DNA of 64,000 bases from Sinohyriopsis cumingii (lineage: Eukaryota; Mollusca; Bivalvia; Unionida; Unionidae): assembly GCA_028554795.2 (NCBI GenBank), contig CM068832.1, positions 85,832,511-85,896,510 of the forward strand, written 5' to 3'. The position numbers and the translations under genes are program-made. This document shows, in pieces, positions 50,359-60,576 of the stretch (positions within the stretch are counted from its first letter, which is position 1; every line of letters starts with the position of its first letter). Under the pieces are notes generated by a model, which worked only from the letters and a program-made list of their open reading frames with translations, searched no databases and had not been told where the DNA came from.

Positions 50359-51562
50359 GTAATCAAAGATATACAGGAATCGGAATAAAATATAGAGTAA
50401 AATCGAATTGATGCCTGCGACATGCCCATAACTTTCAATAGGTACATATGATATATTAATCTATCATAAATGTTACTAATATTGACCAGGTTAGTTTCTA
50501 ATCGGACCACAAATGTTAAACAGGTCAATGACGGAAGACTAAATTATATACAAATGCAGCATTAAACATATCTTCAGATAGCAAAGAAAAGCAATACTAG
50601 GAAGGTGAATTAGGAATTAATAAATTGACAACTTCTTTCTTTTATACGACTTACGGCTCTATATCAAAATATTTTCTCTCGTACCTATGTTGCAATATAT
50701 TCCACTTTACTTAGTTTACAATATGTCTCCACTTCGCAACAGAATGCGCCTGACTTAAACATCCTATTGAAAATGACACCACACATGTAAATAAATAAAT
50801 CATTAAAATTTATTATAAAACTTGTCAACATTTATGTCTAGCTCGCTGCAATCTGCAGTCGTGCCCGAAACGTTAAAGACCAAATAATGATATACATAAC
50901 AACGCTAAGATTAAATGCCTCTGAATCATTCATGTCTTTTTGAAAGAAGAAAATTATGTGACATTAGTTTGAAACACACTAACTCACAAATTGTCAATAC
51001 AAGAAACATAATTTGTCGTGTTCGAAATGATTACATGGAAAATAACGTTATTTCTCTCACTTTTAAAACTCGAACTGATTCATTTTACAATTCATCATCG
51101 TGACCTAGGCGAAAATAAAATTTGTATCGCATTGTTGTCGCTTTCATATCTTCCACAAGTTTATTACTTTACAGTACTAAACGTTAATGGGAAAAATGTC
51201 TCATAATGTAATATTTTCCCAAGCCTTGCACGAATCGAGAGCAACACACTATGTCAGTACTTGTTATTTCATTGGTTAGATTTAATTTGCATGGCCATAT
51301 ATTTATGTTTGTTTTCATACGGTTAGAGAGTTCGATGTGTTTACCTTTTTCTTGTCTGAAAATTCGAGTCACTTCATATAATGGAAATGTAAGATGCTCA
51401 TATTTCAGCACACGCCTATGCCAGCTCAACGTTTTTGCAATACAAACGTACAAGTTTCAACTTAAATTCGGCATACGTCAAATAAGGACTGCATTGATCA
51501 CACAATATGTCAAAATTATTTAATCCTTTCAGCTCTTGGTCAATCTAGTCCTAGATAATGTT

Positions 51563-51568
<6 letters not shown>

Positions 51569-51624
<56 letters not shown>
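51569..51624. repeat. (AT)n array
   Basis: About 28 AT units. Confidence 0.95.
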
Positions 51625-51628
<4 letters not shown>

Positions 51629-51740
51629 ACTTAATAATATATTCTCTTATCTTTTTTCTTTCTTGCCGCAAAATAACGAAAGAAAAGACGCCTACTTTTA
51701 TTTAACAGCTCTTTTCTCGCTTATGACATACTAATACAAA

Positions 51741-51826
51741 TAATAATAATAATAATAATAATAAAAATTAATAAATAAATAAATGAATACACAAATAAAT
51801 AAAGAAGTAAATAAATAAATAAATAA
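51741..51826. repeat. (AAT)n/(AAAT)n array
   Basis: AAT trinucleotides followed by AAATA tetranucleotides. Confidence 0.9.
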
Positions 51827-52330
51827 GAGTCAACCGGAAATAGTTTGGATATTAGTAGTTATTCTTTGCTGCGGCGATATGTCACGTGTAAAAATCAAAT
51901 ATGTGTGATGTGATTAACTAGTACAAACACAAGGTTACCGAAAAGAAACCTGCACCTTTGGTTATACTGCAAGGAATGAACATATGTCGGAGCGACAAAT
52001 AGGACAAGACAAGAATGCACCAGTTGGATATAATAGGGTAGCAACGCAGAATTTGATTTTCTTATTTGCTTTGAGGTTTAGCAGAAAGGTGTAAGGTGAA
52101 ATTGTTTTGCTTCACGCTTTACATAAGTTGGAGTCAGTTCATATTAAACAATTGTAACATTTTAAATATTTTTTTACATGCCTTGCAATTGACATTACAG
52201 GAAATGTAGCCTTATTAATCTACAATGCCACAGAATAATAGGGAAATTCTTTATTTTATTCCTTCTACCCTCCTCTGTGTAGCTGTCACTCTTTTAGCAT
52301 AGACTACTGTCACTAATTCTAACACCGATA

Positions 52331-52378
52331 CTACTACTACTACTACTACTATTACTACTACTACTACTATTAACCATG

Positions 52379-52437
<59 letters not shown>
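52331..52437. repeat. (ACT)n-(AT)n array at last splice acceptor
   Basis: ACT trinucleotides, a short spacer, then about 28 AT units ending 21 bp before the acceptor AG at 52,457-52,458. Confidence 0.95.
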
Positions 52438-52439
<2 letters not shown>

Positions 52440-52458
52440 CTTTTTACATCTGTTGCAG

Positions 52459-52470
52459 GTGAAACAATAA
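52459..52470 (+). CDS. SAMHD1: SAMHD1 terminal coding exon (VKQ, stop)
   Basis: Acceptor 'tttttacatctgttgcag|GTGAAACAATAA'. Joins in phase 0 to give a C-terminus ...SASKKVKQ. If the last intron were retained, translation would run from the donor into 'VIKDIQESE' and stop, so both forms end with similarly short tails. The 3' untranslated part of this exon continues to about 53,510. Confidence 0.75.
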   Translation: MKQ

Positions 52471-53510
52471 GCATGTGCACGTAACCTGCGAAGAAGTTGC
52501 AGAGAATGATCAGCTTCATAGTATTCTCATTTTGCTTAAACTATGGTAATTCATGTAAAAATGTTCTGATGTATTTTACTATCCTAGAATGAGTGTTATA
52601 CTAGCGATCACAATATTTTTATTTATTCACCTAGTTATGTCTGTCTTTTAATGTATCACATCATTTTAGGTGAAGAAAAGTTACGTAAATACAGGGTTCA
52701 TTGCATGATACATGAATGTGCTCGCGGAAGAGTAATTGAAACCATATGGATCTTCGATGTGCCTGTTTATTTTTTGTACCATTTTCCTTGAACTGCCTAA
52801 TATGCTACGAAAACAACTAATCGAGTGACATACATTTGTCTGGTTTAGCAGTTTTATTTCTTCCTCTTATTTACAGATTTATTGCGAAAGATATTTTCAG
52901 TTTTTAATTTGGACATATAATTTCGACCCTGAAGTTTATTTATTTATGATGAATTATTTATTTACAACAATGAGATAATCACGAAACGTAAAACTTTACT
53001 TATTGCAGGATAAATATAATTTAATTTTCCCCCTCAACTTTAGGTAGAGAACAAAGGGTCAGCTCAGTAAGCACGATATAAAACTGCTGTGTACATTGAT
53101 ACATTGATGGTATATCTATACTTTTAGTGAAATAGGTTTACGTAGGAGCAAAGATGGAACTCTGGTATTTATGATGTGCAAACACGTTCATTGACAAATA
53201 TAAAACAATTATTATTGTAAAAAAAAAATGAGCCTACATTTAGCATATTTAAGACTATCATGGAGTCACTTAAGCAGTACGTACCCCATAGCTTGTCCAA
53301 TCAGTTGTACAAAAAATCTTTTAGATTATTGCAAATATGGGATATATGCCTCAGTGCTTAACGTCAGGAAGAGAGGAAACTAAAGCTGCCCAGATGAGAT
53401 AAATGTGCTCTTTATAATGAATGTTTTTTTTTATGTTTTGTATTTACTGATATGTATGCATTTGGTGGTAACACATGCAAACTCGAAATAAAACCATTTG
53501 CAATCATTGT
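52471..53510 (+). other. SAMHD1: SAMHD1 3' untranslated region
   Basis: About 1 kb of AT-rich sequence without long frames, ending near the poly(A) signal at 53,487. Confidence 0.55.
53487..53492 (+). terminator. Polyadenylation signal AATAAA
   Basis: Canonical AATAAA followed about 20 bp on by 'cattgtttgtaggggat', a GT-rich downstream element. Best candidate for the SAMHD1 3' end. Confidence 0.55.
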
Positions 53511-54200
53511 TTGTAGGGGATACTTCTTTTATTTTGATAAATCAGCACAAGTCAGATTCTAGATCAGTGATTTCAGGGTTGTCAAACATAAACAAATAAA
53601 GAAGATTTAGGTTGTTGAATATGTTTGTGTAGTTCATTCAAATGTCAGTCATAATATGCAGTTAATTATACAGTTAGTAAATGTTTAACGTTTTTCAAAG
53701 ATACATTTTGAAGATATATCCTCAATTGTCGATTGTTTAGTACGTGATAAGGATGTGATATAGCTTTAATTCATCTCTACTATGGACCATTGTTATAGAT
53801 GGAACTTTATGTTATGTATTTTAAGCAGCCTGAAAACTTAGTTAAAAATTGGTCTGAAATGTAATGTTTATATGGAAGTCACTAAAACTGTAGCAGCAGG
53901 GAGGGTAAACAGACCATTTTAGACAAGTCCATTAATGAAAATAAAGCTTCCTAAAAAAATGAAGCATACAACGTCAATAACGCAAACCAAAGCCTCTAAC
54001 CGAAGGGGATTTCTCTAACTGGGTTACCTTATTGTTGACGATTGTTTATTTGTGTGTCTGTTTAGCCACCCGGACACTCATTGTTGGTTGTAACCCTCCC
54101 TGGCGAAATCTCTCAATCAAAACGTTTATAAAGACGTACGCGATATTACGACCGAGGAGCATGTAAATGTATCGTGATAAATCCGTGTGGGGTAGCTTGC
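53511..54200. other. Intergenic interval between SAMHD1 and element copy B
   Basis: No gene recognised. 53,990-54,150 is somewhat GC-richer and may hold the left end of copy B, but no terminal repeat was seen. Confidence 0.4.
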
Positions 54201-54783
54201 GCACATGAAAAGAAGTTTCAGATATGTATCATATCCATATCCCCTGAACACCAAGTCTGATGAATATTTAGCAGAGTATGTGTATCGACTAAATTAAACT
54301 CAGCTAAAATATTACAGTTATCATGATAACTTAAGGTATTTGTTTATATCTCTGAATAACATAAACATAACGTCTGTGTTTTTGTGTCTGCCTCGAGAAG
54401 ATAGCAGAGCTGGATTTGATTGTTTGTCTATCATCATATCATCGTATACTAGGAGATTATTAATAAATCAATCGAGGTCATCTACAGATGGGGCTTCATC
54501 AATATCGGTGATAAAATCAATAATATTATTACCATCCTCGTCCTATAATTTTGCATTTTCATTAAAATCTTTAAGCACATCGTAGCCTCGCTGATCATCT
54601 ACGGATGGTGCCACTTAATATAAATTATTCCTCTTGAGCCATCTCATTATCAGATTAAGCAATAATTACATCTTACCAGACCCAGATGGACCTATGACAA
54701 TTGTTATGACATAATTTGGTAGCGCTGGATAATGCTTGACAGTCTCTTGCTTTCGTGTCGCTGAGAAATCAATGACATCCATG
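54200..54783 (-). pseudogene. FtsK/HerA-type genome-packaging ATPase, broken
   Basis: This kind of ATPase pumps viral DNA into preformed capsids. On the minus strand 'YVITIVIGPSGSGKM' (near 54,710-54,670) is a Walker A loop, although Met replaces the usual Ser/Thr after Lys. Downstream 'VAPSVDDQRGYDVLKDF' (near 54,615-54,565), 'EDGNNIIDFITDIDEAPS' and 'NLLVYDDMM' (Walker B, near 54,450) follow in the expected order, with an 'SSRGRHKNTDVMF'-like sensor segment (near 54,400-54,360). TAA, TAA and TAG stops interrupt between the two Walker motifs and a shift follows Walker B. Family assignment is firm; the gene is dead. Confidence 0.78.
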
Positions 54784-54799
54784 TTATACAAATATAATA

Positions 54800-55190
54800 A
54801 ATAATCCACAAGTGGATTAACAACAATAATAACAAAAGATAAAAAGTGTGCATTTTCAGGCAAATATGTGAAATGTGGTACAAATAAATATAAATTTATT
54901 TCGTCTCATATGAAAACAGGTGGTGATAACGCTACTTCGTTAGGAAAATTACCAGGAACTCCATGGGCTAAAGACCCAAGAGAAAAAAAATGTTCCAGGA
55001 TATAATTATTGTGGTCCTGGAACTCGGCTTGATATCCGACTTGACGAGTGAGATCAAACATGACCCGGAGAGTATCCAATAATGATAAAGATGTCATGTT
55101 CATGATGTAGCTTATAACAGTCCAGAATTACAACAACGACATATTGCAGATGTGAAGCTGATTCATGCGTTTAATTCCATACAAATATCA
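54800..55190 (+). pseudogene. Phospholipase-A2-like virion protein, duplicate 1 (partial)
   Basis: An imperfect tandem partner of 55,243-55,620, lacking the N-terminus. Reads 'KYKFISSHMKTGGDNATSLG' and 'KLPGTPWAK'; after a frame change it reads 'PGYNYCGPGTRLDIRLDE', which carries the GPG calcium-loop-like motif of parvovirus-type PLA2 domains. Later stops end it, and the His-Asp catalytic region is unreadable here. In viruses such a domain helps the particle cross endosomal membrane. Overlaps the antisense start of the ATPase gene, probably because the duplication invaded that end. Confidence 0.6.
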
Positions 55191-55198
55191 TAAGTAAT

Positions 55199-55640
55199 AT
55201 GGATTTAGACTGTGTTCGATGCAGAGCATATACCCCCATCAGTAGATTAACAACATTGAAAACAAAAAATGAAAATCGTGTACTTACAGGCAAGTGTGAG
55301 AAATGTGTTCCAAGGAAATATAAATTTATCTCCCATGACAAGTCAAGGATAATAGGTGGTGATATGACTGCTTCACTGGGACAATTACCAGGAGCTCCAT
55401 GGGCAAAATATCAGATAGGGAAAAACATCTTCCTGGATATAAAAGTATGGTCCTAGAACTCGACATGATATCCGACTTGACGAGCGAGATCAACCAAGGC
55501 CTGGAGCGTATCCAAGAAATTATATTGATCAAGCATGTCACGTTCATTATGTAGCGTATAAAAAAAAGATTTACATCAACGACATATTGCAGATGTGAAG
55601 TTGATTAACTCGCTAAATTCCATAAAAAATAAATCTCAGA
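55199..55640 (+). pseudogene. Phospholipase-A2-like virion protein, duplicate 2
   Basis: ATG at 55,199. The N-terminal part is a small zinc-ribbon-like segment ('MDLDCVRCRAYT' then 'GKCEKC'), then 'KYKFISHDKS' and 'MTASLGQLPGAPWAK'. The frame stops at 55,456, but another frame continues with 'YGPRTRHDIRLDERDQP' and 'RNYIDQACHVHYVAY'. The last segment matches the PLA2 helix with the catalytic His-Asp pair; here the Asp position is Tyr. The domain order (zinc ribbon, linker, PLA2) is consistent in the two duplicates. A frameshift near 55,440 and the altered catalytic pair make it non-functional. Confidence 0.65.
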
Positions 55641-55708
55641 GAAAAACATGCTAGCTTCCTAATAAAAAGGTAAACAAGTATGAGGGTCTGTAATCAAACA
55701 ACTGATTA

Positions 55709-55732
55709 GTAGTAGTAGTAGTAGTAGTAGTA
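55709..55732. repeat. Short (GTA)n run
   Basis: About eight GTA units between the PLA2-like ORF and the integrase. Confidence 0.9.
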
Positions 55733-55754
55733 CCTACCACCACATAAACAAATT

Positions 55755-56690
55755 CAGTATGCACATGTTGATGACAGATCTCGCAATGAAGTTGACCAGG
55801 CAGATATTTTATTTTAACCGCATGATACTATTAAAACACGTACGCGTCAATCACTCACATATAAATACGCGTTGACAGTGGTTGACTTTGCAAGCGGATA
55901 TAAAGAAGCAGACACACTATTAAATAAAACAGCAACTGAAGTTACATCATGCGTTTGTACGAATTATCAACGATAACCCTTGCGATAGCCACAGTTGGTA
56001 CAGGTTGATCCTGGCAAGGAATTTCTTGGTGCAGTATCATCTCTGATGAAAAATCATAACGGCAGCATCAGACAAGGACATATAACAATTCATATACAGC
56101 AATTCATCGCGATTAGGCAATCGATGAACGATTTAATCGAACACGTGCTGTGCGGTTATTTGTATATCAGTATGCGCAGGAAATATCCCTGAACAAAGAT
56201 AAAATTGACATGAGATCTCGTGAATGGGTTTCAAGACTACCACGTGTGATAGCTGCGATAAGTAATGAAATTTATCATGCAATTTTATATGAAACCTACC
56301 AATGGGATAGCTACAAACATATGCCAATACAATTACATGACTCCTTCTCAAAACATCCAGTACTAGGTAATGTGACTAAGATATTTATATGAACCCGGTG
56401 AAATTGAAGGGGGTAAAAAAGAGCAACTGACCCTATTTTGGAGTGTGAGGACACTTATAACTTACGGCGTGGTAATATCCACGGGTAGACTTGCAATCTA
56501 CAGATTAGAGTCAACTGCTCCTCAGCGTTGATTTGTATGTGAACAATTACAATTAATTCCTGAAGGCACACAATTACTAACCCGTTCACTTTTGCGAACT
56601 AACGCCTCGACGTCGATTACATTAAGGACAGGTGAGCATTACATTTTCGTGTGTGTGACCAAGACTAATATTAATTCTATCTATGGTTAA
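55755..56690 (+). pseudogene. RVE (DDE) integrase of Polinton type, broken
   Basis: Retroviral-like integrase that inserts the element into chromosomes. In order: 'NEVDQADILF' (first catalytic Asp, near 55,785), 'ALTVVDFASGYKEADTLLNK' (near 55,870), 'QLVQVDPGKEFLGAVSSLM' (second Asp, near 56,015), and after a frameshift 'IDERFNRTRAVRLFVYQYAQ' (third acidic residue Glu, near 56,120) and 'REWVSRLPRVIAAISNEIYH' (near 56,215). The C-terminal domain is readable in another frame as 'YEPGEIEGGKK' and 'GRLAIYRLESTAPQR' (56,390-56,530). Stops at about 55,810, 55,970 and 55,990 and at least two shifts inactivate it, though all three DDE residues remain in the pieces. Copy A's equivalent would lie left of the window. 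Confidence 0.85.
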
Positions 56691-56869
56691 TTGTCTTGGA
56701 TTATTATTAATATTATATTATTACTGTTACAGCTCGCACAGTGATTATTCTGTTGTTGTTTTAATGGCCTGATAAATTCAGCGTCGAGATCAAGGTCGCG
56801 CTTTTTTTTTTGTCACATTCTTTAGAACTAATTGTTCTTCTTACTACATCATCGTTTATTTCCTGAGTT

Positions 56870-57830
56870 TGATTATTATTTTCTGTGACGTTTATGATAA
56901 CCGCTCCGCAGATGAGATATTCTTCTGACTGGAGACACTGCAAGATAAACTAAGTTAGACCAATTAATATGAACATCAATAATCCAAATAACTGTATCAG
57001 AAATAGTCAGTCCTTGTGGCGAATGAATCGTTATAGCGTATCATTGAGTCCAAGTTTTGTCCATCGTTAACGCGCCCTCAACAACACTCACATGAACTAA
57101 AATGATATCATTTAACACAAGATTTTCTTTACTACCACATACAGGAATGTCAACGTCAATATGTTGCCGTCGCGTATCTGCTGGTCGATAACAAAATGGT
57201 CCAGGTAAATTTAAAAGCTTAATTTCATGTATTAGAAATAATAGTTGTTGAAGTGTATCACGAACTATCTTTCTACTTGCAACTATCAAATCATTTGGTC
57301 TCCACAAATTCCAAAAATCATTCATAGGAGTGTCAGAAATTACTTTACTTCACGCATTATTTCACATTGAATATTATTCGGTTGTAGTCTGATTAATTTC
57401 TTGAACTCACTTATTTCTTGTTTAAGCGCTCTATGATCATCATTTATCTCCTCATAATAATCTACAAACTTTTTCAGCCATTCCTGTGGAGAGAATCCAA
57501 CAAAATGCGATGGTTGACCATATCTATAAATATTTGTAATGTCTCCAGCGACACTGTACATACTTCATCCCAGATCATAATCTTTGGAATATATTTCTCA
57601 CCCATTCGTTGAGGACTCCATGTATCTCCCTTCCATCGAAAGAAGCTGTGATAAGTAGAAGAGTTTACTCCTCGCTCTTTCATTTTTCTGGCGAATCTAT
57701 TTGTAGGAGTTAGTACAATTATATCAAGTCCATGAAATAATTCTATCACACGTGTTTTAACAGAACCTCCCGGTTCATTAAGATAATGATAATGTATATG
57801 GCATTTGATCATTTAGTGGTGGCGCTGATG
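56870..57830 (-). pseudogene. SF1 helicase domain, C-terminal part of polymerase-helicase gene
   Basis: The minus strand from 57,812 reads 'YLNEPGGSVKTRVIELF' (Walker A; a Val stands in for the usual Gly before Lys-Thr), 'DIIVLTPTNRFARKMKERGV' (motif Ia), 'NSSTYHSFFRWKGDTW', 'PKIMIWDEVCTV' (Walker B DE) and, after a shift, 'QPSHFVGFSPQEWLKKF' (motif III side). Further on, 57,325-57,041 contains 'PNDLIVASRKIVRDTLQQLL', and 57,030-56,900 reads 'ITIHSPQGLTISDTVIWII' and 'LAVSPVR' (motifs V and VI). The whole helicase is therefore present in about four frame segments. It follows the PolB remnant directly on the same strand with no intergenic gap, so the two were probably one protein. Confidence 0.75.
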
Positions 57831-57889
57831 AAGCTGACATCTGATCATTTTCGCGATACCAATGTTTGCACTCGACATCTGCTGTTTCA

Positions 57890-60060
57890 TCATAGCTGTG
57901 TTATTGTTTTCGTATTACTCTCCATCCGTCCCATGATTATGTGCAAATATTCAATCGTTTCAAACGATTTATGTTTCGTGTCAATATAAAATGAAACTGT
58001 AGCTTCTCTAACAGCGAGGTTAGGAAATCTGTTCATCATGGATAATAGGTTTATCGAAACGTACACAAGCATTCAAGACCTTAAATGAGTAAACTGAGGT
58101 GATTCACCATCAGTGTAACTCAGAATTGTATCTAATGTATTTCTATCTGATGTGCAAGCTGCTTCTCTGCTCACACATACATTTTTCTTTGTTGTATCGG
58201 CAATAATACAATCTAGTTCAGCATCGTCGATAACTAATCGACAAAAACGTCGTTTATCATCACTCGAGCCGCCTTGTGTGAATTTGCCAATTATCTTTCT
58301 ACCGAGATCTTTAGCGACTTTATTCTCATAATTGATTTTATCTTCATCTTCATTGTGATCCAAAGATTCTTTTCTTTTCTTTCTTCAATTGCCAAATTTG
58401 TTTCTATGTACAACATTATATTATTGCCTCACTTATTGTTAATGATATTAGTATTTTTACATCAAAACATATATCGTAATAATATTACTGGTGCCCACAT
58501 TTTTTCTGAAAGAGTTTACCAAACCAGAGATAACAAATCGGATGAAAACCTTCAGTAAATTTAAATGAAATAATTAGTGCAAATCTCGTTATATGAAAAT
58601 CTGGTAGAGGTCCATTTATCGAAACTCTGGTCATCTCGTGTGCTGGGTGTCCAATATCTTATGATATGCAGCACACTCTCCTATTCCAAGAAAGTTTCCG
58701 GGATAACATGCAACAGCATCATCTGCGATAACATCCATTAGATCGCTTCTGGTATTCCATAAACCACCGTGTCCGTTTTCGAGACAACTCGATATTATAT
58801 CATCGAGAAAATATAACGACTTGGTTTCCATGAATGTTTCTTTCTTGCAAAATGAGCAGCGATTGCGGCAATCGTAAAAAAATTACTGAACAACTTTTCA
58901 TGATCTTTGGCGTATTTCGATGCAAGATCTTTCATTTTTGTATAAAGAAATTCTGTTCGATAAATCTCACCATTAGGTCTTACAAACTGATCAAATTTGC
59001 TTTCCTCGATTTAATTAATTCGTCATGATTCATTTCTTCAGAACTTTGACATAACTATACTGATACCGGATCATTTTTAATTATTTAGTTAATAAAATCA
59101 AATATGTCTCCTTTGTAAAATCTAACTGTTCCATCTCTTAGAAATATTGTTATAGCAGACATCCAAGCATGCGTATTATGATCAACGATACGTCTCGGAG
59201 CTCCTTTCTATAATTATTTTGGCTCGTATAATACTTATCCTGTCATTTTGTTTATTATTATTTGGAATTTTAGTTGTTGTTGTTGTTGTTGTTCTAGGGT
59301 TTAACGCCATTTTTCAGCACAAGATAGGCTATACATGGCGGCCAGTATGACTGGTGGAGGAAGAACCCTAGAAAACCCAGAGAAGAACCACCGACCCACG
59401 GGAAGCTATGGAATTTTAGCATTTTTTTATAACTAAGCAACATCGTTTATTGTATATCCTTTCTCTTTCACTGATTCAGCCCATTTGTTTATATTTTTTC
59501 ACGTCGTTTATTTCCACTTGTTGCATTTGTAAAATGTTCCAATACTCGTTCGGCTACACAAGTTATTCCCGAAAATTTCATTGGCTTGAGATATCAAGGC
59601 CAGGTTTATCATTCAGCGGATATATTGCATAAACACCTGCAGTCATAGGATACGCTCGTTCATAATACGGTTTGTCAATACCAGTCAACAGTCCTGGTTT
59701 CGAATTGTTAATTAACGTAACAGCGTTCCCAACGCCGTGGTGTAATCGAACAGGGTCACATTTGTCACGGATAATCAAAGTATCGTCTACTTCCGCGGTA
59801 TCTACCGCTACAATAAACTTGACTCTAAAAATTATCTCTGATTGGCGAGATAATTAATAATCGTCGCCGCTCGTTGGCCATTCTTTGTAGCATCGATAAC
59901 ACCTTTGGTATTGCGCACGATTCTGAACGTTGGCCACACATGATATGCACCATCACAGCGAAATTCTTCCTTGGCGTCATGAATACGTTTAATTAGAGTC
60001 TCATTCTTCGGATCAACCAGAGCTCGCCTCGGTACTCCATGGTTCTTCTGTCAAGATCGA
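57890..60060 (-). pseudogene. PolB-type DNA polymerase domain, N-terminal part of polymerase-helicase gene
   Basis: Reading the minus strand down from about 60,060: 'GGLWNTRSDLMDVIADD', 'ACYPGNFLGIGECAAYH' (58,730-58,650), then 'RVSINGPLPDFH' (near 58,625-58,590), then the open 58,363-58,073 segment with 'RRFCRLVIDDAELDCIIADT' and 'DGESPQFTHLRS', then 'YVSINLLSMMNRFPNLAVRE' (58,060-58,000). The segment 'ATVSFYIDTKHKSFE' sits where PolB motif C (an Asp-Thr-Asp core) is expected, so a catalytic Asp appears lost. A 135-bp SINE-like insertion at 59,274-59,408 and many shifts split it further. Whether priming was by protein cannot be judged. Copy A carries the same region at 80-1,930. Confidence 0.68.
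59274..59408 (-). mobile_element. SINE-like insertion with 11-bp target duplication
   Basis: 135 bp between exact direct repeats TGGAATTTTAG (59,263-59,273 and 59,409-59,419). Read on the minus strand it ends 'ggcgttaaaccctagaac' and then (CAA)n, a tail typical of short retroposons common in molluscs. No RNA polymerase III box A/B pair is seen, so it is probably 5'-truncated. It lies inside the PolB relic, so it inserted after the Polinton-like element did. Confidence 0.85.
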
Positions 60061-60114
60061 ATTAACCTTTAGAAGGTTCGATTGTAGATAACCTCTCAAA
60101 CTCCTCCATATTAT

Positions 60115-60152
60115 AATTAAGGAAAATATATATTTAAATTGATGTACCATTG

Positions 60153-60202
<50 letters not shown>

Positions 60203-60576
60203 TAACCAGTTTTAGTAGTATTTGTATTATGCATAATACATGCTTATTAGAGGTATAGAAAATAAATTTAAAAAATAGAAAGATAAATATATAGAACATA
60301 TATACTAATATAATCTTTACAACTGTTGAAAAGGTTATCAGAACTCAATTTATATAATAAAAATATGGTGTGCATAACGCTTACTATCAAGTATATTATA
60401 AATAATTAATCATATTATATTGAAAATTAATTTACAAATTCACTTTCATTTTTAAAGAATTAGTAACCTTATTTTTATGTTATTAGATTATACCTTAACC
60501 AGTTAAGATTTTCTGCAAAGTAAAATAATATGAAATCTAATTATAAACAGGGGACATAATTCAGAAATATTTTTTA
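60115..60576 (-). mobile_element. 3' flank of Penelope-like insertion, with (AC)n-(AT)n
   Basis: Holds (AC)n-(AT)n at 60,153-60,200 and AT-rich non-coding DNA downstream of the retroelement ORF. The junction with PolB sequence is somewhere between 60,060 and 60,150; no target duplication was identified. Confidence 0.5.

Larger units (their letters stand above)
50359..52458 (+). other. Last SAMHD1 intron
   Basis: Contains (AT)n 51,569-51,624, (AAT)n/(AAAT)n 51,741-51,826 and (ACT)n-(AT)n 52,331-52,437. Frames between 50,900 and 51,520 on both strands overlap one another and have no domain. Confidence 0.8.

Noticed and set aside
60071-60090. 'ggttcgattgtagataacc' as a tRNA B box
   Set aside because: No A box at a suitable distance and no cloverleaf; it lies in the PolB/insertion junction.
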